64,000 nt of DNA from an uncultured Duncaniella sp. (GTDB lineage: Bacteria > Bacteroidota > Bacteroidia > Bacteroidales > Muribaculaceae), in contig CAJUSW010000013.1 of assembly GCA_910589485.1 (NCBI GenBank), positions 23,815 to 87,814 on the forward strand. Reading direction: 5' to 3'. The notes under the pieces were generated by a model. It did no database searches and was not told the DNA's origin. It saw only the letters and a program-made list of their open reading frames with translations. Every line of letters starts with the position of its first letter. The first letter of the stretch is position 1. The translations under genes were made by a program, and so were the position numbers. Shown here one piece after another: positions 7,557-18,333 of the stretch.

Positions 7557-9785
7557 TTAGTATTTCACGTGATAGTGACCTGTCCACCGATGGGTCACGT
7601 TGTCGATCACCGCTGTGTGAGTCAGTGCGGGGTCGGCATCGTTGGCTACGAAAATCAGAGCCGTTGTGCCGTCGGCACCATAATTCACTCTAACGGCGGT
7701 GTGGTCATCATTATCAGCTACTATGCTCACATTCTTGACCGAGGATTTTGTTCCAGAGGCTGTCTCGCGGATCACATCATATTCGCCGTGGGGCTCGATC
7801 AGCGAGGCTATGCTGCAGTCGGATGCTTCAGGCACCCGTATGAGCCAACCCTTTTCCTCACGTAGATTGAAGTCGGGGTCGTTGGCGCCGAGATGCATCA
7901 GTTTGCCGGTGATTGGTGATGTGGCTGTGCTGGTGACGCTGTACATGCGGTTGCCGTTGAAGAATGTGAACTGCATGGCGTCGCCGGGAGCGGGGGTACA
8001 GTCGGCATCCACCCATATGTGCTGGTAGCCATGGCTGTCGCCGAGAGTGTGGAGTGACGACAGGCTACGTTCCTGCCGGGTGTTGGTCGACACCATATGG
8101 CCTCTGTACCAATAGGGGATGTCATAGGAATGGTCGCCGGAAGCCTTCACTTTCATCAGGTCCAATGTGACGGGATAGTTCATGCCGGGGAGCGTGGTGT
8201 GGAGCAAAGTGCGCTCCATGCGTATATCCTTGTCGGCATAGGCATTGTTCTCCTTGGCGGTCATAGCCTGGAAACGGCCCTGAGGATCGGTGGCAAAATC
8301 GGTAAAATCGGAGTGGTGCTTGCTTGACACCTTATATACACCTCCGAAATGAGAGGTAGCGTCGGCTACCAGGGTGTTGTGGGCGATAGATTGCTTGCAG
8401 AACGAATCGTTCTCGCGGGTGTAGTGGCCACTGTTCTTGGCTTCGAGGTTAATGAAGCGCGAGGCTCCGTAATCGAGAAATATTTCCTTTCCGTTGTCAT
8501 AGAACGCCATGGTGAGTTTGTCGTAATGACCGTGGCTGAGGCCATGGCTTGTGGCCTTCATGGTGAGAGCCGTGTTGAGTGTGCCGGATGTGTTGCGGAT
8601 GATTCCGAAACCGCCCTCGGCCCCATCGCGGCCGTCGCGAAGCAACACCGAGCGGAATGTGGGGCGTGAGCCCTGGCCCTGAGCTATAGCCTTGGACAGT
8701 CGGTAGCCTCCCACGCAGAGAATGCAATCCTCATGATACAGGCGTGCTATGTAGGGCAATGTTGCGTTATCGGGTTCCACGCCGTAGAGGATATTGGCGG
8801 CATACACTATCTCCTGGGCGCACAGACCTTTCTCCATAGCGTCGTTGATGTGCATGAATTCTCCCTCATAACTGAGCTGGAACAGGGCGTCGAAAGCTTT
8901 GGACAGGATGTGGTCGCGACGCTCGAATACCTTGAGGTCGGGACGGGTGTGGTTGAGGCATTGTGCGAAGATCACGAAAGGCCACAGTGCGTAACGCTGG
9001 TAATAGGCTCCCTCGGTGAAATATCCGTCGGGAGAGAAGAGCCAGTCCATCTGCTGGAGGAATCCACCGTTTTTGCCGGTGAGATCGGTACCATACAGAG
9101 CCTTGTCGACCAGATCCTTGCGGTCCATAGCCATTCCAGCCATTCCCACAGCGGCGGTAGCCCATGTGCCGTGATTGTGCATCTTGTTGAATGTCTTCAG
9201 ATTGGCGCGGTTGTCGGCGGTGCCGTTCATTATGAATTCAGCCATAGGGAGCAGAAGGTTCTGCTCGATGACTTTGCGCCGGGATGCGGTGAGATGGTCC
9301 TTGATGCAATCGTAGGCCACTGAAGCGTGTACAAGCCATACGCTTTCGTTGAGGGTCTGCCAGAAAAGGCGTCCCGGCACGGGGCTGAGTCCGAGCTGAT
9401 GGTATCCCAGTGTGGGATACAGCTTGGCATAGGCCTCGAACATTTTGGCGGCGCGTTCGGCATGGCGGGTGTCGCCGGTGAACTGATAGGCTATACCTTG
9501 GTCCATCAGTTCGTAATAGTTGGATTTGTGCCGTTCGTGCACCGGGCCTCCACCGCCGTCGCATGGGACGGGCATCTCGATGGGGGTATCAAGCAAAGCC
9601 TCGGCATTGGCTATTATGGCTGAGATGCTTTTGTTGAAGAGCGGAGCCTCGGCCATTCCCTCTTTCATTTCGGTAAGCTCGTCGGAGTTGAAGAGCAGGC
9701 AGGGATGCCCGTTGCCGGCAAACGATGGCATTGACAGCGAGAGAGCTGTAGCGATACCGGTTATGTAAGTTCTTATGGTGTTCAT
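7557..9785 (-). CDS. PL17 oligoalginate lyase (heparinase II/III fold)
   Basis: The 742-residue exported protein has a signal peptide to about residue 22. An alpha/alpha-toroid follows, then an antiparallel beta-sheet domain typical of heparinase II/III-type lyases. The residues expected for PL17 catalysis are present: Asn204-His205 in KMHNHG, Tyr261/262 in GAYYQRYALWPF, the HGLSHGHYDKL segment (about 414-423) and a Tyr near 455. PL17 enzymes act on the ends of oligo-mannuronate chains to release unsaturated monomers, which fits KdgF directly downstream (34 bp). PL15 or another heparinase-fold family is less likely given the PL6 partner. Confidence 0.85.
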   Translation of the reverse strand: MNTIRTYITGIATALSLSMPSFAGNGHPCLLFNSDELTEMKEGMAEAPLFNKSISAIIANAEALLDTPIEMPVPCDGGGGPVHERHKSNYYELMDQGIAYQFTGDTRHAERAAKMFEAYAKLYPTLGYHQLGLSPVPGRLFWQTLNESVWLVHASVAYDCIKDHLTASRRKVIEQNLLLPMAEFIMNGTADNRANLKTFNKMHNHGTWATAAVGMAGMAMDRKDLVDKALYGTDLTGKNGGFLQQMDWLFSPDGYFTEGAYYQRYALWPFVIFAQCLNHTRPDLKVFERRDHILSKAFDALFQLSYEGEFMHINDAMEKGLCAQEIVYAANILYGVEPDNATLPYIARLYHEDCILCVGGYRLSKAIAQGQGSRPTFRSVLLRDGRDGAEGGFGIIRNTSGTLNTALTMKATSHGLSHGHYDKLTMAFYDNGKEIFLDYGASRFINLEAKNSGHYTRENDSFCKQSIAHNTLVADATSHFGGVYKVSSKHHSDFTDFATDPQGRFQAMTAKENNAYADKDIRMERTLLHTTLPGMNYPVTLDLMKVKASGDHSYDIPYWYRGHMVSTNTRQERSLSSLHTLGDSHGYQHIWVDADCTPAPGDAMQFTFFNGNRMYSVTSTATSPITGKLMHLGANDPDFNLREEKGWLIRVPEASDCSIASLIEPHGEYDVIRETASGTKSSVKNVSIVADNDDHTAVRVNYGADGTTALIFVANDADPALTHTAVIDNVTHRWTGHYHVKY

Positions 9786-9811
9786 GAGTGGTGTCCTCTC
9801 TATGGTTTCAA

Positions 9812-11887
9812 TTATTCAATAACATTGCGGTTGGATATCACGCGTCCCGAGTCGGTCCATCGGCATCCTTTTATCCTTACATCCTCCCAGGTGGTTTCGT
9901 CGAGCCTGATCGTAGCTCCTCCGCGGCCGCTGCGCTCAAAGTGGCATCCGGTCACATATAGTTTCTGCGGACCGATGAGCCTGAGCACGCTTCCGCGCTC
10001 CTTATTGCAGCAATCGGTGAACAGACAGTCGGAAATGGTCACATAGGGGCCTGCTGTAGACTCGTCACTGCCTCCGCGGTAGATGCTTACAGGCAGTCCC
10101 AACATGCGGGAAAAGGAGCAGTCCTTGATGAAGATATGATCGGCGCTGTACACGCCCTTGTCGTCGGTCTCATCGGCAAGCCAGATTCCGTTGCCTGAAA
10201 GATCGGAGAAAAGAGAGCTGTTGACGCTGATGCTTTCGGCAAAGGTGCCTTTTCCTCCGCGGATGGCGCAACATCCGCTTTCGGGGCTGTTTATGAACCG
10301 GCAATTCTCTACATCAAGCGTGTAGGAGGTGATCATTACGGGAGCGGTGGCGATGGCATTGCGGACGGTGGCGTAGCCCTGCTGAAGAGCAAAGTCGAAG
10401 GTTACACCTTCCACCTTGAGCGATCCTCCATCGCATATGGTGATGAAGTTCCCGGGTTTTGATCCGGTCCAGCGCAACACGGCTTCTCCGTTGCCGAGCA
10501 TTACGGTGGGACGTGTTATCAGCCATGGTTCATTCCGGCATGTCACTCCGGGGGTGAGGAGGATGGTATCGGCATGAGTGGTCACGGACACCGATAATTC
10601 GGCAGGGCGGGCGGCTCCGCATGTCAAGCGGAAAGCCTTTGGATCAGCCACCAGCGCAGCTTTGAGCTTGCGGTCGGTGGTGAATCCCGCCCCCGAATAA
10701 TCAGATGAAAGGTTTACACGGTTTCCGGCCATAGCGACTTGAGCGGCCGGATCAATGGATATATATGGATTGGAAACTGTCGTGGAGATGATGATATTAT
10801 CGTTGAATGAGCATGCCGACGGTGCCTCGGTGCGTTCCATGTCGCGTCCGGTGCCGAATTCTATATTGGTGCAGTTGCTGAAGGTGTTGTGATGAACATT
10901 CACATCGCTTACCTTCACGTAGCGGTTGGGGAGGGAATTGGGCACTGAGTTCATCAGCGCGAGGGCCGAGAAGAAGCGGGTGCCTGCAAGTCCGTCGAAA
11001 GTGTTGCCCGATACCTCGTGACCGGCATCCACGATGCGGACACCGCCGGTGTTGGGGACTGAGTTCCCACGGAACTGATTGCCGGTGACACGGTTGCGGC
11101 GACCATGCCTGAGAGCCACAACTCCCTGACATTCGTTAAACATGTTGTCGCGCACTACATTGTCGGACGATTTCACCGATATGATCTCGACCTCACCGTT
11201 GCATCGGTCGAAAAGATTGTTTTCAACAATGGTGCGCGATGACTCATAGGATTGCTGTGAGGTGCCTATGCGCATAGTCTCGGCACCGTTGGATCCGTAC
11301 ACAGGACGAGGCCCGAAATAGTTGTGGTCGATGCGGTGACGGTTGTCGAGACTGCGGGCGTCATTGAGATTGACGAGCAAGGTCACACCCAGGTTGAGTT
11401 TGCCTGTGAGCGAGCAATGATCCACGCGGTTGCCACGACCGTGCATTACAATGTAATTACCGGCCACGCTGCGGGAGGAGGGATTGCAGGAATCAATGAT
11501 ACAATCGGTGAGACGGCATGCGTTGGCCACCTCTTTTCCCGAGCGGAATTCGATCACGCCACCCTTGGGCACGGCGACATGACGGAAGTCGAGACCGCTC
11601 ACCGAGAGTGAATCACCGCTTATGCGCAACTGGCTCTTGCCACTGATCTTTACCTTTCCTGGATGAGCGGCACGTACAGTCACAGGGAATCCGGGTGAAT
11701 GCCATTTCAATTCTACATCGGCCCAATCGCCGTCGGCAATCACGATCTCATCGCCGGGAGCGGCTTTGAGAAGAGCATCACTCACCGATGTGAGGGGGAT
11801 GGGGCCATCTCCTCCGGCCGGTGTGGCTCCTGCTGCCACACCAACCAGAAAAGACATCATTATCAATAAAGACCTCATGTTGTGCAT
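9812..11887 (-). CDS. PL6 alginate lyase / chondroitinase-B-like, two-domain
   Basis: The 691-residue product has a signal peptide (start at M1 or M4). It consists of two parallel beta-helix domains. The first holds the PL6 catalytic set: Asn200, Glu203, Glu232 and Glu234 as likely Ca2+ ligands, Lys239 in EIISVKSSDN, and Arg260 in LRHGRRNRV. The 21-residue spacing of Lys and Arg equals that in chondroitinase B (250 and 271). Residues about 420-691 form the second helix, as in two-domain PL6 enzymes. In this operon it most likely cleaves alginate. Dermatan-type substrates cannot be excluded from sequence alone. It lies 16 bp after the lipoprotein gene. Confidence 0.87.
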   Translation of the reverse strand: MHNMRSLLIMMSFLVGVAAGATPAGGDGPIPLTSVSDALLKAAPGDEIVIADGDWADVELKWHSPGFPVTVRAAHPGKVKISGKSQLRISGDSLSVSGLDFRHVAVPKGGVIEFRSGKEVANACRLTDCIIDSCNPSSRSVAGNYIVMHGRGNRVDHCSLTGKLNLGVTLLVNLNDARSLDNRHRIDHNYFGPRPVYGSNGAETMRIGTSQQSYESSRTIVENNLFDRCNGEVEIISVKSSDNVVRDNMFNECQGVVALRHGRRNRVTGNQFRGNSVPNTGGVRIVDAGHEVSGNTFDGLAGTRFFSALALMNSVPNSLPNRYVKVSDVNVHHNTFSNCTNIEFGTGRDMERTEAPSACSFNDNIIISTTVSNPYISIDPAAQVAMAGNRVNLSSDYSGAGFTTDRKLKAALVADPKAFRLTCGAARPAELSVSVTTHADTILLTPGVTCRNEPWLITRPTVMLGNGEAVLRWTGSKPGNFITICDGGSLKVEGVTFDFALQQGYATVRNAIATAPVMITSYTLDVENCRFINSPESGCCAIRGGKGTFAESISVNSSLFSDLSGNGIWLADETDDKGVYSADHIFIKDCSFSRMLGLPVSIYRGGSDESTAGPYVTISDCLFTDCCNKERGSVLRLIGPQKLYVTGCHFERSGRGGATIRLDETTWEDVRIKGCRWTDSGRVISNRNVIE

Positions 11888-11903
11888 AACGTATTAATTA
11901 TAG

Positions 11904-13571
11904 TCACTTATAGTCGCGCTTCATCCAGTACATGTCGAATGTGACTGCCGATGACGACGGAGCATTGGTGTTGTTATAGAGCTTGAAGTCGATGTGCTTG
12001 ATGTGCATCACACCCATGCGACGTATGTTCTCGGAACGATTGGACGAGTTCAGGCCCTTGCTGTTGTAGTGGAACACCATAATGTATGAGTCGAGGTCGG
12101 CTGACTTTTCTTGTCCCACGGTGAATACTCCGGGGGCAAACTGGGTGTCCTTAAGAGAATTTGCGATTGAACCGATCGATATGTCCCCGCATTTCTTGGT
12201 GGCGGTGTCGATGGGGTAGGTTTCCTCGTCGAGACGGTCGAGAGTGCCGTTCTTTATCTTGTCGATAAGTTTGGCATGTGAGGCTACCGACGGGTCGAGG
12301 TAGAGGAATCCTATCACTGGGGTGCCATAGCAGTTGCCGTTGGCTCCGGTGACGCGCGACTCATTGGAAGAATTGTTCTGCCAGAAGAAGTTCTTGAGTG
12401 TTGAAGCGCTTCCAGCAGGCGAGTTGATCTGGAGCGATCCGGCACTCAGTCCGGTGAAGAAAATGTAGGGAGGAACGGAATTATATTCGCTTTCCGACAC
12501 GGCGGGTACCTGGTTGGCCGAGCAAGTAGCGGCCTGTTTGGTATAGGATATTGCATCGAGTGTGCGCCACAGGCTGTTGGCGTAGGCAACACCGGTTTCG
12601 GGCGAGAAGAATGATGTGAGTTCCTCCACATCACGGCCCTGTCCCCACACCTTACGGTCCTCCCAGTACAGGAGGCGGGGCACCTTGACGGTGAATGTGG
12701 GATTGAGGATTTTGGTTTCTATTCCGTCAAAATACTCTATTTCGAGAACCGAAGCGTTGTCACCGTCCTCAAATTCATCGAGGTCGGGAACCACGAAGCG
12801 TATGGCCTCGGGGGTCTGAAGGCTTATGAGACATTCTTTTCCGTTGAGAAGCACGCGGTTCACTTTGTCGAGATATTGACCGTCGAGAGTGAGGATGTCA
12901 CCGATGTTAGCCTCGGCCGATGATACGGACGATACCTTAGGCTCGAAACGTGCCACAAGAATCTTGCCCGCCACTGAGGCATCCTCGCCCATCACCATGT
13001 TCTTTCCATCGAAGTATTCAAAGAGGATGGTTGCATTGTCGGCCTCCACATAGGGGACTTTCACTACGATTTCCCGGTCGGAGTGGTTCACGATCTCGGC
13101 TTCGCGGGGAGCATAGCCGTCGGCCCTGAACAGGGCGCGGTTGATCACGCTCATGCGCTCACCGTAGATGAGAAGATTGGAGGCAAGCTCCACCTCGCCG
13201 GGTAATTCCGACAGGCGTGGGGAGGGCGCGGGATAGGTCATGGTGAAGTCCGATGAGGATTCACCCTCTCCCAAGGCATTGGAGAGGCTCACTTTGCCTG
13301 ACTGTGCCATCGCCGGAATGTATATCTTGATGCAGGTGTCGCTTATCCTTTGGGCGATTTGCGCGTCCACGCCACCTATGCTGGCGCTCACCACATTGTG
13401 AAGACCGGTACCGGTGATGGTCATCTCGCATCCGGCATATCCCTCGGCCGGGGTGAATTCGGCAACGGTGGGAGCCTCTTCGATGAATTCATTCATCGAT
13501 TCCTTTTCGCAAGCCGTGAGGCCTAGCAGGGAGACGGCTCCTAATAATATATTGATGTATCGGGTTTTCAT
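11904..13571 (-). CDS. TIG/IPT-domain surface lipoprotein, probable glycan-binding protein (SusE/F position)
   Basis: The 555-residue product starts with a lipoprotein signal (LLGLTAC, Cys21). Several immunoglobulin-like TIG/IPT repeats follow: one opening with PTVAEFTPAEGYAGCEMTITGTGL, and another near residue 210 (PKVSSVSSAEANIGDILTLDGQYL). The C-terminal third is a distinct domain that probably binds the polysaccharide. Proteins of this layout directly downstream of SusD act as surface glycan-binding proteins that hold the chain for the SusCD importer. Specificity cannot be read from the sequence. Confidence 0.8.
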   Translation of the reverse strand: MKTRYINILLGAVSLLGLTACEKESMNEFIEEAPTVAEFTPAEGYAGCEMTITGTGLHNVVSASIGGVDAQIAQRISDTCIKIYIPAMAQSGKVSLSNALGEGESSSDFTMTYPAPSPRLSELPGEVELASNLLIYGERMSVINRALFRADGYAPREAEIVNHSDREIVVKVPYVEADNATILFEYFDGKNMVMGEDASVAGKILVARFEPKVSSVSSAEANIGDILTLDGQYLDKVNRVLLNGKECLISLQTPEAIRFVVPDLDEFEDGDNASVLEIEYFDGIETKILNPTFTVKVPRLLYWEDRKVWGQGRDVEELTSFFSPETGVAYANSLWRTLDAISYTKQAATCSANQVPAVSESEYNSVPPYIFFTGLSAGSLQINSPAGSASTLKNFFWQNNSSNESRVTGANGNCYGTPVIGFLYLDPSVASHAKLIDKIKNGTLDRLDEETYPIDTATKKCGDISIGSIANSLKDTQFAPGVFTVGQEKSADLDSYIMVFHYNSKGLNSSNRSENIRRMGVMHIKHIDFKLYNNTNAPSSSAVTFDMYWMKRDYK

Positions 13572-13618
13572 TTGGAGTAATTTTTATACACGTCGTAAGG
13601 ATCTCTTGTAATGGAGGA

Positions 13619-15151
13619 TCAATATCCGAAATTCTGTGCTACATTCGGATTGATGTTGATAACGTCGATGGGGATGGGGAGCATCACCTGCCAGTCGGCC
13701 AAAGGATTGACGGTGTAGCTGTATCCGCTGTAGAACGATTCGGAGGATATGTAATTGTTGACCGTCTCGCGGGCTATGCCCCAACGCATGAGGTCAAACC
13801 AACGTTGATTCTCAAATGCGAGCTCAAGGCGACGTTCGTTTCTCACGGCTTCGCGGAAATCGTAGCGCGAGCTGAGTTGAGCGGCTGTGTAGGCCTGCAG
13901 GCCGGCGCGTTCACGTATCATGTTGAGATACTTCAGCGCTTCGGCGCCGGGTCCGCTTATCTCGTTGGTGAGTTCGGCATACAGCAGGGCTATGTCACCT
14001 ACTCTTATCACGGGCCAGTCGGCATCGCCGTCATACTGGCTGGTGATGGGGTTGGAAGCCTGGTCGTGGTTGAGGTATTTGCACACGAAGCGGGCGTTGC
14101 GTGTCACCCACTGGCCGGTGGTGGCGTTGAAATAGCTTTCGGCCAGGTTGACATCGCGCCGGCAGTCGGTGCCGTTGTTCATATCGTAGGCGGCCAGCAT
14201 GTTGTCGCTCGGGCAGTTGTAGTTGCTGCATGTGCCCATGATTACGTTGGCACCGTTGTTGGTGGGAGCAAAAAGATTGCCGAAAGGAGAGCCGAGGCCA
14301 ACTTTGCCACCGATGTAGCGCACAGCGAAGATTATCTCACGGTTCATCTCGTTGAAGGTGGAGAATATATCGGTGTAAGGCACGAGGTCGGCTCCTGACG
14401 AGGGGTTGCCTACGGCTTGGCTGGTGAGTACTTCGTGGCACAGGGTGGCAGCCTGGCTGTATTCGGGATCGCCCACGGTGTAGCGGGTGGCATATACCTT
14501 GGCAAGCAGTGCTTTGGCTGCATTCATGTCGGCTCGTCCGAGATCGGCGTCATTGTTGGTCGACGGGAGGAGATTGTCGTCGATGATGTGGCGCAGGTCG
14601 TTTTCAATGAGATCGTATATCTCATCGACCGACGAACGCTGCATGTTGCGGGCCTCCTCGTTGGAGATCTTTCGGGTGACTTTGAACACGGGGCCCCACA
14701 GTCTCACGAGATTGAAATATTGGAGAGAGCGGAGGAAGAGCACCTCGCCTTCGTAGCGGTTACGGTTGTCGAGCGTGGTGGCCTTGTCCAGATAGCCCAT
14801 CACATTGTTGCAGCGTGATATGGTGCTGTAGGCTCCGTTCCAATAGGAGGATACCCAGGCGTGCTCGGAATTTATGACGCCCTGATCGAGCTGCTCGACG
14901 AGTTTCGAGGAGCTTGATGTAGAGCCTGTGAGGTGCATGCGTGTATTGTCGGAGCGCAGTTCGGTGAGAGCCCATTCGTAATACATCACGTCGTGCAGGC
15001 CATTGTAGCATCCCAGGACGAGGGTGTTGAGCGATTCGTCATCCTTCACGTACTCCTCAGCAGCAACCTCCGAAACAGGATACTTGTCCAGATCACAACC
15101 GGTAAGTGTCATCATCGCGGCCAGGACGGCCATTATATTTTTAATCTTCAT
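13619..15151 (-). CDS. susD: SusD-like outer-membrane glycan-binding lipoprotein
   Basis: The 510-residue product has a lipobox (LTGC, Cys19) and SusD/RagB features: the N-terminal CDLDKYPVSEV stretch, the TPR-like helices with EVLFLRSLQYFNLVRLWGP, and the C-terminal FAFENQRWFDLMRWG motif (here LAFENQRWFDLMRWG). It forms the lid of the SusCD complex and delivers oligosaccharides to the channel. It lies 20 bp downstream of susC, which is the standard pairing. Confidence 0.95.
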   Translation of the reverse strand: MKIKNIMAVLAAMMTLTGCDLDKYPVSEVAAEEYVKDDESLNTLVLGCYNGLHDVMYYEWALTELRSDNTRMHLTGSTSSSSKLVEQLDQGVINSEHAWVSSYWNGAYSTISRCNNVMGYLDKATTLDNRNRYEGEVLFLRSLQYFNLVRLWGPVFKVTRKISNEEARNMQRSSVDEIYDLIENDLRHIIDDNLLPSTNNDADLGRADMNAAKALLAKVYATRYTVGDPEYSQAATLCHEVLTSQAVGNPSSGADLVPYTDIFSTFNEMNREIIFAVRYIGGKVGLGSPFGNLFAPTNNGANVIMGTCSNYNCPSDNMLAAYDMNNGTDCRRDVNLAESYFNATTGQWVTRNARFVCKYLNHDQASNPITSQYDGDADWPVIRVGDIALLYAELTNEISGPGAEALKYLNMIRERAGLQAYTAAQLSSRYDFREAVRNERRLELAFENQRWFDLMRWGIARETVNNYISSESFYSGYSYTVNPLADWQVMLPIPIDVININPNVAQNFGY

Positions 15152-15171
15152 TGTAGATGTTTCTTGTGGGA

Positions 15172-18100
15172 TTAGAAGTTAAGATCGAAACCTACCGATA
15201 CGGTAGAGGTGAGAGGGAATCCGCCACGCTGGTAGCCCGAGATCATGGCTGAACTGTAGTTGCCGGATGTGAATCTTGACTCGGGGTTCACGCCACGGTA
15301 GCCGTTGGTCCAGAAGTAGGCCAGATTGTTGCCGGTGGCATAGACGCGCAGACCTGACAGGCGTATGCGTTGCAACAGTTTCTTGGGGAGGGAGTAGCCG
15401 AGGGTGACGTTACGCAGACACACGTAGGAACCGTCCTCCAGAGGATAATCGGTGAGCATTATGTCGTAACCGTTTTTCCAGTAGGGGGTCATGCCGTCGC
15501 CGGGTTGCTGGGATGATACCCAATGATTCTCGGTGTAGGCTTTGTTGTAGCGCACTGTCTCATTGTAGAAGCAGTCACCGTTGTACACTGTCACGCCTTG
15601 TACACCCTGGAATAGGAAGCTGAGGTCGAAATCCTTGTAGCGGAAATTATTGGTGATACCCCATGTGAAGTCGGGATAGGGATTTCCAAGGGCTACACGG
15701 TCGGCTGCGGTGAGACTGCCGTCACCATCGGTGTCCTCGATGCGCAGACCGCCGGGCACGTCGGTGGCGAAGTGGGGATTGGCATCTATCTCCTCCTGGG
15801 AATTCCATACACCGATGGCGTGGTAGCCGTAGTACTGGATGAGGGGTTCGCCCACCTTGGCGATGTAGCATTCGTTGCGTTCGCCGGTCGATATCATCTG
15901 ATGCTCGCCTCCCAGCTCGAGAAGCTTGTTGCGGGAATGGGAGATATTGAAGTTGGTAGACCATTCAAAGTCGCGGGTGACGATGTTGCGTGTCTCCAAT
16001 TGAAGTTCAACACCCTTGTTGCTGACTTTGCCTATGTTGTTCCAGTAATAGGAGAAGCCGGTGAACGACTGGGTGGGCTGGGCGAAGAGGAGTGATTTGG
16101 TCACCGAATAGTAAGCATCGAGTGTGACCATGAGGCGGTTGTTCCATAATCCGAGGTCCACGCCGGCGTTGTATTCGTTGGTCTTTTCCCAGGTGATATC
16201 GGAGTTGGCGAGAGTTGACGATGTATTGGCTGAGCCATTGACAAGAGTGCCGTTGCCCGAACCCGTGACATAGTTGGCCGAGTTGAGCACTTCGAGAGCA
16301 GCCTGGTAGGCTATGCCGTTGTTTCCGGTCATACCGTAGCTTGCACGGAGCTTGAGGTTATTGATGGCCTTGCATGACTGCATGAATTTTTCCTCGCTGA
16401 TGCGCCATCCGAGCGATACGGAGGGGAACCATGCGTTTCTGTTCCCTTTGGCGAACAATGATGAGCGGTCGAGACGGAGTGAGGCCGAGAGCATGTAGCG
16501 GTCGAGAAGAGAGTAGTTGATACGGCCGAGGTAAGATTCGAGAACCACGTCGGGGTAGCGGAATGTACCGGTGCCGGCGCCGTTGCCGTTGTTGCTGCTT
16601 GCCAGCGAGAATACAGTGGCGGCATTGAGTGTCTCGATATCATCGGTAGCAAATCCGGTGCCGGTGAGTGCCACGCGCTGGTCGCGGGTCTTTTCTATGG
16701 TGTAGCCGAGGAGCAGGTCGAAGTCGTGCTTTCCGTTGTCGAGGTCAAACTTATAAGCGAGAGTGTTTTCGCTCAGAAGATCCACGTAAAGGTTGGAGAA
16801 GTAAGTAGCCTGGCTGTCCTCGCCGTCCTTGGTGGCATTTTTCTTGCCGTAGAAGTACTGAGGTGTGAAGCGCACATTGAATCCGTTGGAGGTGCGGAAC
16901 TTGAGATTCTTGATGATCTCCCACTCGAGATAGAGGCTACCGAGTCCCTGGAAGTCCTCGCTCCAGCGACGGGTATTGGCCATGACGCTGACGGGGTTGT
17001 TGTTGGCCGAGGTGAAGGGCGAGGTGGTCTCGTCCTCATATGTCACATTGCCGTCGGCATCCACTACGGGTTTGGAGGGGGTGATGATGTTGTTGAAGTG
17101 GCTTCCACGTGCGAAACCTGTGTAGCCGGTCAGTGCGGTGGTGTATTCGCTGTGACGCACAGGGAGGAACGAGGGGGTGCGGTAGAAGTCGATGAAGTTG
17201 TTGCGGGGACGGCTTGATTTACGGTAGGTTCCCGACACATTCACGCCAACAGTGACGTTGCTTGAGAGTTTGGCGTCAATGCGGGAGCGGAAATTGAATT
17301 TGTCGAGCTTGTTCTGCTTCATGATACCCTCGTCATTGATATAGGAGGTGGATATCATGTAGCGGATATCCTTTTTGCCTCCGCTCACGGAGAATGCGAG
17401 GCTGGTGACGTTGGCGTGATCGTTCAGGCCCTCGGACTGCCAGTCGGTGGAGCCAAACACGCTTTCCAGATAGGCCGCGCTACGGATATTGGCGGCGGGT
17501 TTGGGACCGCCCATCTCGTTTTCGCTGAGCATGAGGTTATAGAGTTCGGTCGAGGTCATGAGGTCGTGTTTCTTGTAAGCGTACTTCATACCCTGATTGA
17601 ACTTGAAGGAGTAGCGAGGCTTGTCGGGGGTGCCGCTCTGGGTGGTGACAAGTATCACACCGTTGGCCGCGCGAGAGCCATATATGGCTGCCGAGGCGGC
17701 ATCCTTGAGGATTTCGATGCTTTTGATATCGTTGGAGTTGATCTGTGAGAGACCGCCGCTCACGGGGAAGCCGTCGACAATCACGAGCGGGTCATTGTTG
17801 GCCGAGATGGATCCGGTGCCACGCACACGGATGGACGGGCTCACGCCTACCTCCGAAGTGTTGTTGTTGACTGAGAGGCCTGTCATCACGCCCTGAAGAG
17901 CTGTGGTGACATCGCTCTGTGACATGTTCTGGATTGTCTCGCCACCTATCTTGGAGATACTACCCGTGAGGTGGGATTTGGCTTGTGTGCCATAACCGAT
18001 CACCACCACTTCTTCAAGCAGGTTGGTGTCCTCGGCCATCATCACGTTAATTTCGGTCCTTTTCCCCACCGGCTCCATCACTGTGGTGTAGCCCACGCAG

Positions 18101-18333
18101 GAGAAGAGGAGGTTGGATTTACGTGATGGAACATTGATGGAATAGTTGCCGTCGATGTCGGTCACGGCATAGATCGACGGGCTGTCCTGTACACGTATCG
18201 ATACACCTACAAGGGGTCCTTCGATATCCGATACAGTTCCGGTGACTTTAACGTCGGCACGTGCGAATGTGCCGGTAGCCGCGATCGCCAGCATCGTGAG
18301 AAACAAACGGAAATTAATGATTTGGTTAATCAT
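15172..18333 (-). CDS. susC: SusC-like TonB-dependent outer-membrane importer
   Basis: I start it at 18333 (MINQIINFRLFLTMLAIAAT), which gives a signal peptide of about 26 residues. The frame is open to 18462, but the upstream residues look non-coding. The product has 1053 residues: a carboxypeptidase-regulatory-like domain (about 28-105) ending in the TonB box EEVVVIGYG, a plug domain with VRGTGSI and VDGFPV, and a 22-strand barrel ending in SVGFDLNF. It imports oligouronates across the outer membrane together with the adjacent SusD. It is the first gene of the operon. The leader from the predicted promoter is about 140 nt. Confidence 0.95.
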   Translation of the reverse strand: MINQIINFRLFLTMLAIAATGTFARADVKVTGTVSDIEGPLVGVSIRVQDSPSIYAVTDIDGNYSINVPSRKSNLLFSCVGYTTVMEPVGKRTEINVMMAEDTNLLEEVVVIGYGTQAKSHLTGSISKIGGETIQNMSQSDVTTALQGVMTGLSVNNNTSEVGVSPSIRVRGTGSISANNDPLVIVDGFPVSGGLSQINSNDIKSIEILKDAASAAIYGSRAANGVILVTTQSGTPDKPRYSFKFNQGMKYAYKKHDLMTSTELYNLMLSENEMGGPKPAANIRSAAYLESVFGSTDWQSEGLNDHANVTSLAFSVSGGKKDIRYMISTSYINDEGIMKQNKLDKFNFRSRIDAKLSSNVTVGVNVSGTYRKSSRPRNNFIDFYRTPSFLPVRHSEYTTALTGYTGFARGSHFNNIITPSKPVVDADGNVTYEDETTSPFTSANNNPVSVMANTRRWSEDFQGLGSLYLEWEIIKNLKFRTSNGFNVRFTPQYFYGKKNATKDGEDSQATYFSNLYVDLLSENTLAYKFDLDNGKHDFDLLLGYTIEKTRDQRVALTGTGFATDDIETLNAATVFSLASSNNGNGAGTGTFRYPDVVLESYLGRINYSLLDRYMLSASLRLDRSSLFAKGNRNAWFPSVSLGWRISEEKFMQSCKAINNLKLRASYGMTGNNGIAYQAALEVLNSANYVTGSGNGTLVNGSANTSSTLANSDITWEKTNEYNAGVDLGLWNNRLMVTLDAYYSVTKSLLFAQPTQSFTGFSYYWNNIGKVSNKGVELQLETRNIVTRDFEWSTNFNISHSRNKLLELGGEHQMISTGERNECYIAKVGEPLIQYYGYHAIGVWNSQEEIDANPHFATDVPGGLRIEDTDGDGSLTAADRVALGNPYPDFTWGITNNFRYKDFDLSFLFQGVQGVTVYNGDCFYNETVRYNKAYTENHWVSSQQPGDGMTPYWKNGYDIMLTDYPLEDGSYVCLRNVTLGYSLPKKLLQRIRLSGLRVYATGNNLAYFWTNGYRGVNPESRFTSGNYSSAMISGYQRGGFPLTSTVSVGFDLNF